Positions 1-8,866 of a DNA stretch of 64,000 nucleotides are shown here, piece by piece. How positions within the stretch are numbered: position 1 is the first letter of the stretch; the number at the start of each line of letters is the position of its first letter. Made by a program: the position numbers and the translations under genes. Under the pieces are notes generated by a model. The model did no database searches, was not told the origin of the DNA, and saw nothing but the letters and a program-made list of their open reading frames with translations. The DNA comes from Flavobacteriales bacterium (lineage in GTDB: Bacteria; Bacteroidota; Bacteroidia; Flavobacteriales_D; Crocinitomicaceae): the NCBI GenBank assembly GCA_947488235.1, contig CANLAQ010000005.1:1-64000 (forward strand). Direction: 5' to 3'.

Positions 1-615
1 ATGCCTGGAATAATTGGTCGAAAAGTCGGAATGACTAGTATCTACAGTGCCGAGGGTAAGTCATTACCATGCACAGTGATAGAAGCTGGTCCCTGCGTAG
101 TTACACAACTAAAAACGCAGGACAGAGATGGTTACGAAGCCGTTCAATTGGGTTTTGGTGATCGTAAAGAAAAAAATACCCCGAATGCATTGAAGGGTCA
201 TTTTAAGAAAGCGAACACTACTCCTAAGTCAAAATTGGTGGAGTTTAAAGGTTTTAAAGATGTTAATGTCGGTGATATCATCGCTGTTACTCTTTTTCAA
301 GAGGGAGAGTTTGTTGATGTTATTGGAACAACTAAAGGAAAAGGTTTTCAAGGAGTTGTTCGTCGTCATGGATTTGCTGGTGTTGGTCAAGCTACACACG
401 GTCAGCATAATCGTCTAAGAGCACCAGGATCAATTGGAGCTTGTTCTTATCCAGCTCGTGTATTCAAAGGAATGCGCATGGCAGGTCAGATGGGAAATAA
501 AAGACGTTTAGCATCGAATTTGCAAATCTTAAAAGTGATGGCAGACAAAAACATCCTGATAGTTAAAGGTTCTATCCCAGGAGCTAATGGTTCAACAGTA
601 ACAATTAAGAACTAA
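1..615 (+). CDS. rplC: 50S ribosomal protein L3
   Basis: Large-subunit protein that binds 23S rRNA near the peptidyl-transferase centre and starts subunit assembly. The 204-residue product begins [15 protein letters not shown], the usual Bacteroidota L3 start, so the gene looks complete although the window opens exactly on its ATG. The central rRNA-contacting loop with [15 protein letters not shown] is present around residues 121-135. It is the first gene visible in the superoperon; rpsJ would be expected just outside the window. Its stop overlaps the rplD start (TAATG). Confidence 0.98.
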   Translation: MPGIIGRKVGMTSIYSAEGKSLPCTVIEAGPCVVTQLKTQDRDGYEAVQLGFGDRKEKNTPNALKGHFKKANTTPKSKLVEFKGFKDVNVGDIIAVTLFQEGEFVDVIGTTKGKGFQGVVRRHGFAGVGQATHGQHNRLRAPGSIGACSYPARVFKGMRMAGQMGNKRRLASNLQILKVMADKNILIVKGSIPGANGSTVTIKN

Positions 616-1241
616 TGAAAGTAAAAATATACGATACAACCGGATCGGCTACTTCAAAATCGGCAACGCTTTCTGAAGAGGTTTTTGGTATCGAACCAAA
701 TAATCATGCTATCTATTTGGATGTTAAACAACATTTAGCAAATAGACGCCAAGGGACGCACAAATCTAAAGAGCGTGCAGAAATCTCTGGATCAACAAGA
801 AAAATTAAAAAACAAAAAGGTACTGGTGGCGCAAGAGCTGGTAGTATTAAATCTGGTACTCGTGTCGGAGGTGGTAGAATTTTTGGACCCCGCCCTCGCA
901 ATTATCATTTTAAGTTAAATATTAAATTAAAAAGATTGGCAAGAAAGTCTGCTTTTTCTTTCAAGGCTCAAAATGATGGCTTGATGGTATTAGAGGATTT
1001 AGCTTTCGCTAATGCTAAAACTAAAGATTTTGTAAACTTGATGAATTCACTTCAGTTGACAAATCAAAAAGTTTTATTGATCCTAGGAGATCAAAATGAT
1101 AGTGTTTATTTAGCTTCTCGTAACCTTGGAAAGGTTAAAGTCGTAACTGCTGACACTGTAAATACTTTCGATGTGCTTAATGCTAAGAAAGTTGTTTTGA
1201 CAAGCAGTTCAATTGTTAGATTAGAAGAGATACTTAATTAA
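615..1241 (+). CDS. rplD: 50S ribosomal protein L4
   Basis: Assembly protein of the large subunit lining the peptide exit tunnel. At 208 residues it has the normal length. The conserved KQKGTGGARAGSIKSGTRVGG extended loop lies at about residues 66-86 and identifies the family. The ATG overlaps the rplC stop codon by one base, consistent with translational coupling. In gammaproteobacteria L4 represses the S10 operon; the leader where that would act lies outside this window, so regulation cannot be judged here. Confidence 0.98.
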   Translation: MKVKIYDTTGSATSKSATLSEEVFGIEPNNHAIYLDVKQHLANRRQGTHKSKERAEISGSTRKIKKQKGTGGARAGSIKSGTRVGGGRIFGPRPRNYHFKLNIKLKRLARKSAFSFKAQNDGLMVLEDLAFANAKTKDFVNLMNSLQLTNQKVLLILGDQNDSVYLASRNLGKVKVVTADTVNTFDVLNAKKVVLTSSSIVRLEEILN

Positions 1242-1246
1242 GAGTT

Positions 1247-1543
1247 ATGCAAGGAATTATTAAAAAACCAGTCATTACTGAAAAAGCAACTGCAGCAAGC
1301 GAAAAGCAAAATGCATTCTCTTTTGAAGTAGATAAAATGGCAAATAAGATAGAGATAAAAAAAGCTGTCGAGAAAATGTATGGAGTTCATGTTATTGATG
1401 TTCGTACAATGAATTATGGCGGTGGTAAATCTTCTGTAAAGTATACTAACAAAGGAATTGTTGAGCAAAAAAGCAAACAATGGAAGAAAGCGGTAGTTAC
1501 TGTAGCAGATGGAGAAACCATTGATTTGTTTACTAATTTTTAA
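1247..1543 (+). CDS. rplW: 50S ribosomal protein L23
   Basis: Tunnel-exit protein of the large subunit, the docking site for trigger factor and SRP. The 98-residue protein has the family opening [16 protein letters not shown] and the [20 protein letters not shown] segment. It lies 5 bp after rplD and 8 bp before rplB within the continuous operon. Nothing unusual is seen. Confidence 0.97.
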   Translation: MQGIIKKPVITEKATAASEKQNAFSFEVDKMANKIEIKKAVEKMYGVHVIDVRTMNYGGGKSSVKYTNKGIVEQKSKQWKKAVVTVADGETIDLFTNF

Positions 1544-1551
1544 TTGAAACA

Positions 1552-2376
1552 ATGAGTTTAAAAAAGTTCAAACCGACAACCCCAGGTCAACGACACAAGA
1601 TTGCCGTTGAAATGACTGAACTTACTGCATCGAAACCTGAAAAAAGCTTGATGTCAAGCATGAAAAGATCAGGTGGTAGAAATAGTGATGGTAGGATGAC
1701 GATGCGCTACTTAGGTGGTGGTCATAAGCAGAGATATAGAATAATTGATTTCAAAAGAGATAAATTTGATATTCCAGCGACAGTTAAGACTATTGAATAC
1801 GATCCAAATAGAACAGCAAACATTGCTTTATTGTTTTATGCAGATGGTGAGAAAAGATATATAATAGCTCCAACAGGTTTAAAAGTTGGTGATGTAATTA
1901 CTTCTGGAAAGACAGCAACTCCAAATATTGGACATGCAATGTTCCTTTCGGATGTGCCTTTAGGTACAGTAGTTCACAATATTGAATTGAAACCTGGTAA
2001 AGGTGGTTCAATTGCAAGAGGCGCTGGAACATACGGACAATTGAATGCGCGTGATGGTCGATATGCTGTTATTAAAATGCCTTCAGGAGAAACTAGATTG
2101 ATATTGACAACTTGTTTGGCAACAATCGGATCGGTTTCGAATGCAGAACATAACTTAACAGTTTCAGGTAAAGCTGGTAGATCAAGATGGTTAGGTAGAC
2201 GCCCTCGTGTAAGAGGTGTTGTAATGAATCCTGTTGATCACCCAATGGGTGGAGGTGAAGGTAAAAATTCTGGTGGGCATCCTCGTTCTAGAAACGGTAT
2301 ACCGGCTAAAGGATATAAAACCAGACCTAAAACAAAGTATTCAGATAAGTTTATCATTGAAAGAAGAAAAAAATAG
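1552..2376 (+). CDS. rplB: 50S ribosomal protein L2
   Basis: One of the most conserved large-subunit proteins, needed for subunit association and peptidyl transfer. The 274-residue product has the N-terminal RNA-binding OB domain ([17 protein letters not shown] near residues 47-63). It also carries the C-terminal signature [13 protein letters not shown] containing the functionally important histidine. Length is typical and the C-terminus is basic. It lies between rplW and rpsS as in most bacteria. Confidence 0.98.
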   Translation: MSLKKFKPTTPGQRHKIAVEMTELTASKPEKSLMSSMKRSGGRNSDGRMTMRYLGGGHKQRYRIIDFKRDKFDIPATVKTIEYDPNRTANIALLFYADGEKRYIIAPTGLKVGDVITSGKTATPNIGHAMFLSDVPLGTVVHNIELKPGKGGSIARGAGTYGQLNARDGRYAVIKMPSGETRLILTTCLATIGSVSNAEHNLTVSGKAGRSRWLGRRPRVRGVVMNPVDHPMGGGEGKNSGGHPRSRNGIPAKGYKTRPKTKYSDKFIIERRKK

Positions 2377-2386
2377 TAATTAGAAT

Positions 2387-2665
2387 ATGAGTCGTTCACT
2401 AAAGAAACCGCCTTTCGTTCATTACAAGGTAATGAAGCGTGTAGATGAGGCGCAGGCATCGAACAGCAAAGCTGTTATTAAAACATGGTCAAGAGCATCA
2501 ACAATTACTCCTGACTTTGTAGGACTAACATTTGCAGTTCACAATGGAAATAAGTTTATTCCTGTTTTTGTTACTGAGAACATGGTAGGACATAAATTAG
2601 GTGAATTTTCACCGACTAGAAATTTTCGAGGTCACGGCGGAAATAAGAAAGATAAAAAACGATAA
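2387..2665 (+). CDS. rpsS: 30S ribosomal protein S19
   Basis: Small-subunit head protein that forms a complex with S13 and contacts the A-site finger. The 92-residue sequence has the family features [16 protein letters not shown] at the start, the [16 protein letters not shown] core and [15 protein letters not shown] near the end. It starts 10 bp after rplB. Confidence 0.97.
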   Translation: MSRSLKKPPFVHYKVMKRVDEAQASNSKAVIKTWSRASTITPDFVGLTFAVHNGNKFIPVFVTENMVGHKLGEFSPTRNFRGHGGNKKDKKR

Positions 2666-2682
2666 GATAAATAGTTGTAGTC

Positions 2683-3078
2683 ATGGGTGCTAGAAAAAGA
2701 TTGCGAGCAGAAGCGTTGAAGGAAACTAAAATGAAAACTGCTGTTGCTGAATTAAGAAATTCAACAATTTCTCCTCGAAAGATGAGATTGGTAGCTGATT
2801 TGATCAGAGGTATGGAAGTTAACAAAGCTTTGAACATTCTTCAAAATAATGCTAAAGATGCTTCTTTAAGTTTAGGTAAATTGTTGAGATCTGCAATTGC
2901 TAACTGGGAACAAAAAAATGAAGGTGCAGATATTAGCCAAGAAAATTTAGTTGTTAAAACTATTGAAGTTAGTGGCGCTGCAATGTTGAAGAGAATTCAA
3001 CCTGCACCGCAAGGAAGAGCTCACAGAATTAGAAAAAGATCTAACCACGTTACAATCATCGTTGATGGTGTTAAATAA
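2683..3078 (+). CDS. rplV: 50S ribosomal protein L22
   Basis: Large-subunit protein whose beta-hairpin lines the exit tunnel. It has 131 residues including a basic N-terminal extension of about 16-25 residues ([18 protein letters not shown]) before the conserved [14 protein letters not shown]. Such an extension is common in Bacteroidota, which supports the ATG at 2683 over the internal ATG at 2731. The C-terminal hairpin [19 protein letters not shown] is intact. Confidence 0.96.
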   Translation: MGARKRLRAEALKETKMKTAVAELRNSTISPRKMRLVADLIRGMEVNKALNILQNNAKDASLSLGKLLRSAIANWEQKNEGADISQENLVVKTIEVSGAAMLKRIQPAPQGRAHRIRKRSNHVTIIVDGVK

Positions 3079-3087
3079 TTAAAAGAA

Positions 3088-3807
3088 ATGGGACAAAAAA
3101 CAAATCCAATAGGCAATAGATTAGGTTACATCCACGGATGGGAGTCTAACTGGTATGGTGGAAATGATTATAAAGACAAGATTGTTGAGGATGTACAAAT
3201 CCGTAAATACCTTAGTGCTCGTTTAGCTAAAGCTAGTATTGCTAAAATTATAATTGAACGAACTTTAAAATTAGTTACTGTAACTATTAATACTGCTCGT
3301 CCAGGTGTGATTATTGGAAAAGGTGGTCAGGAAGTTGACAAACTTAAAGAAGAGTTAAAGAAAATTACTAAGAAGGAAATTCAAATAAATATATTTGAAG
3401 TTAAACGTCCTGAATTAGATGCTCGTTTGGTTGCTGATGGTGTTGCTAGACAACTTGAAGCTCGTATCTCTTTTAGAAGAGCTATTAAAATGGCCATTGC
3501 AAATACCATGAGAATGGGAGCTGAAGGAATTAAAATTAAAATATCTGGCCGTTTGAATGGTGCAGAAATGGCAAGATCTGAAATGTATAAAGAAGGAAGA
3601 ACTCCACTTCATACTTTTAGAGCAGATATTGATTATGCTTTGTCTGAAGCGCATACAACATATGGTAGACTTGGAATTAAGGTTTGGATATGTAAAGGTG
3701 AAGTCTATGGAAAAAGAGATTTATCTCCTAATGTAGGTGTTTCAACTGCTTCAAATAATGCAGGACCAAGCAACAAACCAATGTCACCGAAAAGAAAGAA
3801 AAAGTAA
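3088..3807 (+). CDS. rpsC: 30S ribosomal protein S3
   Basis: Small-subunit protein at the mRNA entry channel. The 239-residue sequence starts [15 protein letters not shown] and has the KH-domain GXXG-type loop in [16 protein letters not shown] at about residues 71-86. The C-terminal domain ends in a basic tail [10 protein letters not shown]. The order rplV-rpsC-rplP is canonical. Confidence 0.98.
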   Translation: MGQKTNPIGNRLGYIHGWESNWYGGNDYKDKIVEDVQIRKYLSARLAKASIAKIIIERTLKLVTVTINTARPGVIIGKGGQEVDKLKEELKKITKKEIQINIFEVKRPELDARLVADGVARQLEARISFRRAIKMAIANTMRMGAEGIKIKISGRLNGAEMARSEMYKEGRTPLHTFRADIDYALSEAHTTYGRLGIKVWICKGEVYGKRDLSPNVGVSTASNNAGPSNKPMSPKRKKK

Positions 3808-3827
3808 TACTGAGTAAATAGTATAAG

Positions 3828-4253
3828 ATGTTACAACCGAAAAGAACGAAATTTAGAAAAATGCAGAAAGGAAGAAACACTGGTATGGCCCATCGTGGTG
3901 CCACCATTGCTTTCGGATCTTTCGCACTTAAAACTTTAGAGCCAGGGTGGATTACTTCAAGACAAATTGAAGCTTCTCGTATCGCAGTTACGCGATTTAT
4001 GAAAAGAGAAGGTAAAGTTTGGATCCGAATTTTTCCAGACAAACCAGTAACCTCCAAGCCTGCAGAGGTAAGGATGGGTAAAGGTAAAGGTGCTCCAAGT
4101 CACTGGGTAGCAGTGATTAAACCAGGACGAATTTTGTTTGAAGCAGATGGTGTTTCTTACGAAATTGCCAAAGAAGCAATGCGTTTGGCAGCTCAAAAAC
4201 TACCAGTGAAATGTAAGTTCATAGTAAGAAATGACTTTGTTATACCTGTTTAA
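3828..4253 (+). CDS. rplP: 50S ribosomal protein L16
   Basis: Large-subunit protein that positions the A-site tRNA elbow. The 141-residue product starts [17 protein letters not shown] and keeps [19 protein letters not shown] near residues 82-100, the family signature containing the arginine that is hydroxylated in some bacteria. Complete and of normal length. Confidence 0.98.
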   Translation: MLQPKRTKFRKMQKGRNTGMAHRGATIAFGSFALKTLEPGWITSRQIEASRIAVTRFMKREGKVWIRIFPDKPVTSKPAEVRMGKGKGAPSHWVAVIKPGRILFEADGVSYEIAKEAMRLAAQKLPVKCKFIVRNDFVIPV

Positions 4254-4262
4254 TTATAAAAG

Positions 4263-4460
4263 ATGAAACAACAAGAAATCGTTAAACTATCAAATGAAGA
4301 TTTGAAAAATCGCCTTGCGGATTTTCAAAATCAAATGATCAATTTGAAGTTGACACACAAAATGGCGCCAATTGAGAATCCTTTGAGAATCACAAGTATG
4401 CGTAAGTTAATAGCTCGATTGAATACCGAGTTGACAGTTAGACAAAATAAAGCACAATAG
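4263..4460 (+). CDS. rpmC: 50S ribosomal protein L29
   Basis: Small helical-hairpin protein of the large subunit next to L23 at the tunnel exit. Its 65 residues include the typical MKQQEIVKLSNEDLKNRL opening and the ITSMRKLIARLNTEL second helix. It lies between rplP and rpsQ in the canonical order. Confidence 0.96.
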   Translation: MKQQEIVKLSNEDLKNRLADFQNQMINLKLTHKMAPIENPLRITSMRKLIARLNTELTVRQNKAQ

Positions 4461-4481
4461 CTTAAAATAAAATAGCTTATA

Positions 4482-4739
4482 ATGGAAAAGCGGAATTTAA
4501 GAAAAGAAAGAGTAGGTACGGTAACAAGCGACAAAATGGAGAAATCTATTGTAGTTGCTGTAGAACGTAAAGTTAAGCACCCGAAATATGGCAAGTTCAT
4601 TAAGATGACTACCAAATTCGTAGCTCATGATGAGAAAAACGATTGTCATGTAGGTGATACCGTGAAAATCATGGAAACTCGTCCTTTGAGTAAATCAAAG
4701 AATTGGAGATTAGTAGAAATTGTTGAAAGAGCGAAATAA
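4482..4739 (+). CDS. rpsQ: 30S ribosomal protein S17
   Basis: OB-fold primary 16S rRNA-binding protein. The 85-residue sequence contains the signature [20 protein letters not shown] and [15 protein letters not shown], followed by [20 protein letters not shown]. It has normal length and position between rpmC and rplN. Confidence 0.97.
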   Translation: MEKRNLRKERVGTVTSDKMEKSIVVAVERKVKHPKYGKFIKMTTKFVAHDEKNDCHVGDTVKIMETRPLSKSKNWRLVEIVERAK

Positions 4740-4747
4740 ACTGAATA

Positions 4748-5116
4748 ATGATACAAACAGAATCTAGACTTTCAGTAGCTGACAATTCCGGAGCAAAGGA
4801 AGTGTTGTGCATACGAGTATTGGGAGGAACAAGAAGACGCTATGCGTCCGTAGGTGACAAAATAGTTGTTGCTGTAAAAAGTGCTACCCCTCAAGGAGCC
4901 GTTAAAAAAGGAACGGTAGCGAAAGCTGTTGTTGTTAGAACTAAAAAAGAGGTTCGTCGTCCAGATGGTTCTTATATTCGTTTTGATGATAATGCTTGTG
5001 TGATTTTAAATCAAACAGGTGAAATGAGAGGAACTCGTATTTTTGGCCCCGTAGCGCGTGAATTACGTGAAAACAATTTTATGAAAATTGTTTCATTGGC
5101 ACCAGAAGTATTATAA
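4748..5116 (+). CDS. rplN: 50S ribosomal protein L14
   Basis: Large-subunit interface protein. The 122-residue sequence begins [19 protein letters not shown], with the [17 protein letters not shown] signature and a [14 protein letters not shown]-terminal segment. It is the first gene of the classical spc section, but here it runs on from rpsQ after only 8 bp. Confidence 0.98.
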   Translation: MIQTESRLSVADNSGAKEVLCIRVLGGTRRRYASVGDKIVVAVKSATPQGAVKKGTVAKAVVVRTKKEVRRPDGSYIRFDDNACVILNQTGEMRGTRIFGPVARELRENNFMKIVSLAPEVL

Positions 5117-5126
5117 TAAAAAGGTT

Positions 5127-5444
5127 ATGCAAAAGAAGTTAAATATAAAAGTAGGTGATTCCGTTCGAGTAACGAGCGGTGAATCGAAAGGTCAAGAAGG
5201 CCAAGTAATCGCAATCGATCGCATCAAAATGAGAGTGACCGTGCAAGGTGTAAATATGATTAAGCGTCATAACAAGCCTAGTGCTGCCAATCCACAAGGT
5301 GGTATCGAAGAGAAAGAAGGAACAATCCATATTTCTAACCTGATGGTAATCGTTAATGGTGTACCTTCTCGCTTAGGAAGAAAATTGGACGATAAAGGAA
5401 AATTAGTACGTTATGCAAAGAAATCAGGGGAGGTGATAAAATAA
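5127..5444 (+). CDS. rplX: 50S ribosomal protein L24
   Basis: Assembly-initiating protein near the tunnel exit. The longest open frame reaches back to 5088 inside rplN. The ATG at 5127, giving [15 protein letters not shown] (105 residues), fits the family and leaves a 10-bp gap after rplN, so I use that start. The KOW-type motif [14 protein letters not shown] is at about residues 17-30. The stop overlaps the rplE ATG (TAATG). Confidence 0.95.
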   Translation: MQKKLNIKVGDSVRVTSGESKGQEGQVIAIDRIKMRVTVQGVNMIKRHNKPSAANPQGGIEEKEGTIHISNLMVIVNGVPSRLGRKLDDKGKLVRYAKKSGEVIK

Positions 5445-5995
5445 TGAGTTACACACCAAGATTAAAGGAAAGGTATAATGCTGAAATTATTTCAGGATTA
5501 ACTGAACAGTTCGGGTATTCATCTATCATGCGGGTGCCTAAATTGGAAAAAATTGTCTTAAGCCAAGGAGTTGGTGATGCTGTTGCAGATAAGAAATTGA
5601 TCGAAAGCGCTGCTGCTGATCTTTCTCGTATCGCTGGACAAAAAGCAATCACGACCCTGTCTAAAAAAGACATCTCAAATTTTAAATTGAGAAAAGGAAT
5701 GCCAATCGGTACTAAAGTAACGTTGCGCGGTGATAAAATGTACGATTTCTTAGATAGATTATTAGCTGTTTCTTTACCAAGAACACGAGATTTTAGAGGT
5801 ATTAACCCAAAAGGGTTTGATGGCCGTGGAAATTTCAACCTTGGAATTAAAGAACACATTATTTTTCCAGAAATTGACATCGATAAAGTAAATCGTATAT
5901 TAGGAATGGATATCACTTTTGTAACCAGTGCTCAAAGTGATGAAGAAGCAAAAGCATTATTAGACGCATTTGGGTTTCCATTTATTAAAAAGTAA
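5444..5995 (+). CDS. rplE: 50S ribosomal protein L5
   Basis: 5S rRNA-binding protein of the central protuberance. The 183-residue sequence has the typical [10 protein letters not shown] opening, the [17 protein letters not shown] signature at about residues 79-95 and [16 protein letters not shown]. The ATG overlaps the rplX stop codon. Confidence 0.98.
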   Translation: MSYTPRLKERYNAEIISGLTEQFGYSSIMRVPKLEKIVLSQGVGDAVADKKLIESAAADLSRIAGQKAITTLSKKDISNFKLRKGMPIGTKVTLRGDKMYDFLDRLLAVSLPRTRDFRGINPKGFDGRGNFNLGIKEHIIFPEIDIDKVNRILGMDITFVTSAQSDEEAKALLDAFGFPFIKK

Positions 5996-6001
5996 AAAGG
6001 A

Positions 6002-6316
6002 ATGGCAAAAGAATCAATGAAAGCGCGAGAGCGCAAAAGAGAAAGATTAGTTACTCGTTATGCAAAGAAACGTGAGGAGTTAACAAAAGTGTTAAAATCT
6101 ACTTCATCTAGTGAAGAGGTGCAAGCAGCGAAATGGGATGCTATGATGGCATTGCAAAAGCTACCTGCTAATTCAGCGAAAAACAGAAAACACAATAGAT
6201 GTGGTTTGACTGGTCGTCCTAGAGGGTATATGAGACAGTTTGGTATTTCAAGGGTAACATTTAGAGAAATGGCCTTGAACGGTAAAATACCTGGCGTTAA
6301 AAAAGCAAGTTGGTAA
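6002..6316 (+). CDS. rpsN: 30S ribosomal protein S14 (long, zinc-free form)
   Basis: Small-subunit head protein. The 104-residue sequence has the C-terminal signature [20 protein letters not shown] and ends GVKKASW. It has a single cysteine, so it is not the zinc-binding form. It carries a roughly 15-residue segment (about residues 29-50) that the approximately 89-residue S14 of many Bacteroidota lacks. In layout it is therefore closer to the roughly 101-residue proteobacterial long form. The comparison lengths are from memory of the families. Confidence 0.95.
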   Translation: MAKESMKARERKRERLVTRYAKKREELTKVLKSTSSSEEVQAAKWDAMMALQKLPANSAKNRKHNRCGLTGRPRGYMRQFGISRVTFREMALNGKIPGVKKASW

Positions 6317-6335
6317 TTGATATAATAGAAAAAAG

Positions 6336-6734
6336 ATGACTACAGATCCTATAGCAGACTTTCTAACAAGAATTCGTAACGCGAGTTCAGCTGGTCTAAA
6401 AATGGTTGAAATACCTGGTTCAAATATTAAGCGTGCAATGGCGCAAATCTTGTTTGATCAAGGTTTTATTTTGAACTACAAATTTGAAGAAGACAATAAA
6501 CAAGGTACCATTAAAATTGCCTTGAAGTATAATGTGTCTACTCGTGTTCCTGCAATAACTAAAATCCAACGAGCTTCTCGTCCAGGACTTAGAAAATATA
6601 GCGGTTCATCAGAGATGCCTCGTGTATTGAACGGCCTAGGAATTGCCATAATTTCAACTTCGACTGGTGTCATAACTGACAAAGAAGCTAGAAAATTGAA
6701 TGTTGGTGGTGAGGTTTTATGTTATGTATATTAA
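6336..6734 (+). CDS. rpsH: 30S ribosomal protein S8
   Basis: Central-domain assembly protein of the small subunit; in E. coli it is also the spc operon translational repressor. The 132-residue sequence starts TDPIADFLTRIRNASSAG and ends with the signature GIAIISTSTGVITDKEAR followed by GGEVLCYVY. Repression through an S8 site at rplE is known only from other bacteria; I did not identify such a site here. Confidence 0.97.
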   Translation: MTTDPIADFLTRIRNASSAGLKMVEIPGSNIKRAMAQILFDQGFILNYKFEEDNKQGTIKIALKYNVSTRVPAITKIQRASRPGLRKYSGSSEMPRVLNGLGIAIISTSTGVITDKEARKLNVGGEVLCYVY

Positions 6735-6751
6735 TATTTAAGTAGTAAAAG

Positions 6752-7306
6752 ATGTCAAGAATTGGTAAACTACCTATAACTATTCCAAGCGGTGTTGATG
6801 TAAGTATCAATGGTACAACGGTTGTAGTAAAAGGTAAAAAAGGTGAGATGGTTCAAGAAATTGACCCAAGCATTACTATAACTATTGAGAATGGTGTGAT
6901 TACTTTTGTTCGTGAAACAGAAGCACCAAAAGATCGTTCAAAACACGGTCTTTATCGCGCACTTATTCAAAATATGATTACGGGTGTTTCTGATGGTTTC
7001 AAAAAGGAAATGGAAGTGATTGGAGTTGGATTTAGAGCAACAGCAGTTGGACAACAACTTGATTTGGCTTTAGGTTTCTCCCATGGTATTGTGTTTGAAT
7101 TACCGATGGAAGTTAAGGTAACAACCCTAACGGAAAAAGGTAAGGCTCCAGTCGTGACTTTAGAGTCACATGACAAACAACTTTTAGGTGCAGTAGCAGC
7201 GAAAATTAAAAGTATGAGAAAACCTGAACCTTACAAAGGAAAAGGTATTCGATTCTTAGGTGAGGAAATTAGAAGAAAAGCTGGTAAATCAGCAGGTAAG
7301 AAATAA
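6752..7306 (+). CDS. rplF: 50S ribosomal protein L6
   Basis: Large-subunit protein at the base of the L7/L12 stalk. The 184-residue protein starts [17 protein letters not shown] and has two homologous alpha/beta domains. The C-terminal signature [21 protein letters not shown] is at about residues 157-177. Normal length. Confidence 0.97.
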   Translation: MSRIGKLPITIPSGVDVSINGTTVVVKGKKGEMVQEIDPSITITIENGVITFVRETEAPKDRSKHGLYRALIQNMITGVSDGFKKEMEVIGVGFRATAVGQQLDLALGFSHGIVFELPMEVKVTTLTEKGKAPVVTLESHDKQLLGAVAAKIKSMRKPEPYKGKGIRFLGEEIRRKAGKSAGKK

Positions 7307-7317
7307 AGAAAGGAATC

Positions 7318-7671
7318 ATGGCATTAAACAAAGTTTTACGACGTGCAAAAATTAAGCGAAGAATTCGCAAAAAAATCTACGGTACAGCTGTAGTTCCTAG
7401 ATTGTCTGTTTACAGAAGTAACAAACAAATCTACGCGCAAATAATTGATGATACAACTGGCAAGACACTTGCTTCAGCTGGTTCTTATAAGCAAGAAGAA
7501 GCTCAAAAAGTGGCTAAGTTGGACCAAGCTAAAATGGTTGGTAAAATGATCGCAGAGAAAGCAGTTAAGGCTGGAATTCAAGCAGTTATTTTTGATCGTA
7601 ATGGTTATTTGTATCATGGTAGAGTAAAATCACTTGCTGATTCTGCTCGTGAAGGTGGACTTAAATTTTAA
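7318..7671 (+). CDS. rplR: 50S ribosomal protein L18
   Basis: 5S rRNA-binding protein. The 117-residue sequence has the [18 protein letters not shown] core and the terminal signature [20 protein letters not shown]. The N-terminus is strongly basic, as in the family. It starts 11 bp after rplF and is followed by rpsE after 5 bp. Confidence 0.97.
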   Translation: MALNKVLRRAKIKRRIRKKIYGTAVVPRLSVYRSNKQIYAQIIDDTTGKTLASAGSYKQEEAQKVAKLDQAKMVGKMIAEKAVKAGIQAVIFDRNGYLYHGRVKSLADSAREGGLKF

Positions 7672-7676
7672 AAGAA

Positions 7677-8195
7677 ATGAGCGATCAAATTGTAAATAGA
7701 GTAAAATCGACAGACATCGAACTTAAAGATAAGTTAGTATCTGTTAATCGTGTAACTAAGGTTACCAAAGGTGGACGAACTTTTAGCTTCTCAGCAATTG
7801 TTGTTGTAGGTGATGAGAACGGAGTCGTTGGTCATGGTCTTGGAAAAGCGAAAGAGGTGACGGAAGCAATCACGAAAGGGATTGATGACGCTAAGAAAAA
7901 TCTTATCCGTGTTCCTATCCTTAGAGGTACTGTACCTCATGCCCAAAAAGGTAAATTCGGTGGTGCACAAGTATTTCTTAAGCCAGCTACAAATGGTACC
8001 GGTGTAATTGCAGGTGGTGCTATGCGTGCAGTCTTAGAGAGTGTTGGTGTACACAATGTATTGGCTAAGTCTCAAGGTTCATCAAATCCACATAATGTTG
8101 TTAAAGCAACTATGGATGCACTTTCTAAAATGCGCGATGCAGTTACTGTAGCGCGTCAGAGAGGAATTTCTTTGGATAAAGTTTTTAACGGTTAA
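7677..8195 (+). CDS. rpsE: 30S ribosomal protein S5
   Basis: Small-subunit protein important for decoding accuracy. The 172-residue sequence contains the dsRBD-like N-domain signature ([20 protein letters not shown], about residues 23-42) with [14 protein letters not shown] after it. The C-terminal domain includes [15 protein letters not shown]. Complete. Confidence 0.98.
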   Translation: MSDQIVNRVKSTDIELKDKLVSVNRVTKVTKGGRTFSFSAIVVVGDENGVVGHGLGKAKEVTEAITKGIDDAKKNLIRVPILRGTVPHAQKGKFGGAQVFLKPATNGTGVIAGGAMRAVLESVGVHNVLAKSQGSSNPHNVVKATMDALSKMRDAVTVARQRGISLDKVFNG

Positions 8196-8206
8196 TAGTA
8201 AAAGAA

Positions 8207-8383
8207 ATGAGTATTATTAAAATAAAACAAGTAAGAAGTGCTATTAAGCGTCCAGCTGATCAAAAAGCTACGATTAAAGCGCTTGGATTTAGAAAATTAA
8301 ATCAAACTATAGAAAAAGAAGGTACGCCTCAAATTCTTGGAATGATCAATAAGGTGAAGCACCTTTTGCTAGTTGTTGAATAG
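8207..8383 (+). CDS. rpmD: 50S ribosomal protein L30
   Basis: A 58-residue product starting [16 protein letters not shown], with [17 protein letters not shown] as the family signature and ending KHLLLVVE. The reading frame is short, but it sits exactly in the canonical rpmD slot between rpsE (stop 8193-8195) and rplO (start 8400). The leader AAAAGAAATG matches those of its neighbours. Confidence 0.96.
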   Translation: MSIIKIKQVRSAIKRPADQKATIKALGFRKLNQTIEKEGTPQILGMINKVKHLLLVVE

Positions 8384-8399
8384 ATAAGAAAAAGAACAA

Positions 8400-8846
8400 A
8401 TGGAATTAAATAATTTGACACCTGCTAAAGGTGCAGTAAAAAAACAAAAGAGAATCGCTAGAGGACAAGGTTCTGGACATGGTGGAACTGCCACTCGTGG
8501 ACACAAAGGAGCTAAATCTAGATCTGGTTATTCTAAGAAAATTGGTTTTGAAGGTGGACAAATGCCACTTCAGCGTCGTGTTCCTAAATTTGGTTTTAAG
8601 AATATTAATCGCGTTGAATACAAAGCAATTAATTTAGCCTCTATTCAAATGCTTTCTGAAACTAAAGGAATCACAGATTTTAACCTTGATGTGTTTAGAG
8701 ATAATGGTTTAATTTCGAATAATGACCTGGTTAAAGTTTTAGGTCATGGCGAACTTAAAGCAAAGGTTTCAATTTCTGCTCATGGCTTTTCAGCAAAAGC
8801 TATTGAGTTAATTGAAGCAAATGGCGGGAACTATACAAAAATCTGA
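8400..8846 (+). CDS. rplO: 50S ribosomal protein L15
   Basis: Late-assembly large-subunit protein. The 148-residue sequence has the glycine- and lysine-rich N-terminus (RIARGQGSGHGGTATRGHKG at about residues 18-37) and GFEGGQMPLQRRVPKFGF. The C-terminal globular part ends with AIELIEANGG, as in the family. The stop is followed at once by a promoter-like box that may serve secY. Confidence 0.97.
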   Translation: MELNNLTPAKGAVKKQKRIARGQGSGHGGTATRGHKGAKSRSGYSKKIGFEGGQMPLQRRVPKFGFKNINRVEYKAINLASIQMLSETKGITDFNLDVFRDNGLISNNDLVKVLGHGELKAKVSISAHGFSAKAIELIEANGGNYTKI

Positions 8847-8847
8847 T

Positions 8848-8855
8848 TAACTTTG
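8848..8855 (+). promoter_or_regulatory. Possible internal promoter (-7 box) before secY
   Basis: TAACTTTG matches the Bacteroidota -7 consensus TAnnTTTG exactly. It directly follows the rplO stop and lies 11 bases before the secY ATG. It is the only such box I noticed between genes of the ribosomal superoperon. No convincing -33 element is visible, so the call is tentative. Confidence 0.4.
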
Positions 8856-8866
8856 CATTTTTTTAA

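Noticed and set aside
1238-1552. Minus-strand open frame of 104 codons over rplW
   Set aside because: Covers rplW almost exactly on the other strand; no promoter or homology.
5449-5916. Minus-strand open frame of 155 codons
   Set aside because: Fully inside rplE on the opposite strand, with no family resemblance; rplE is certain.
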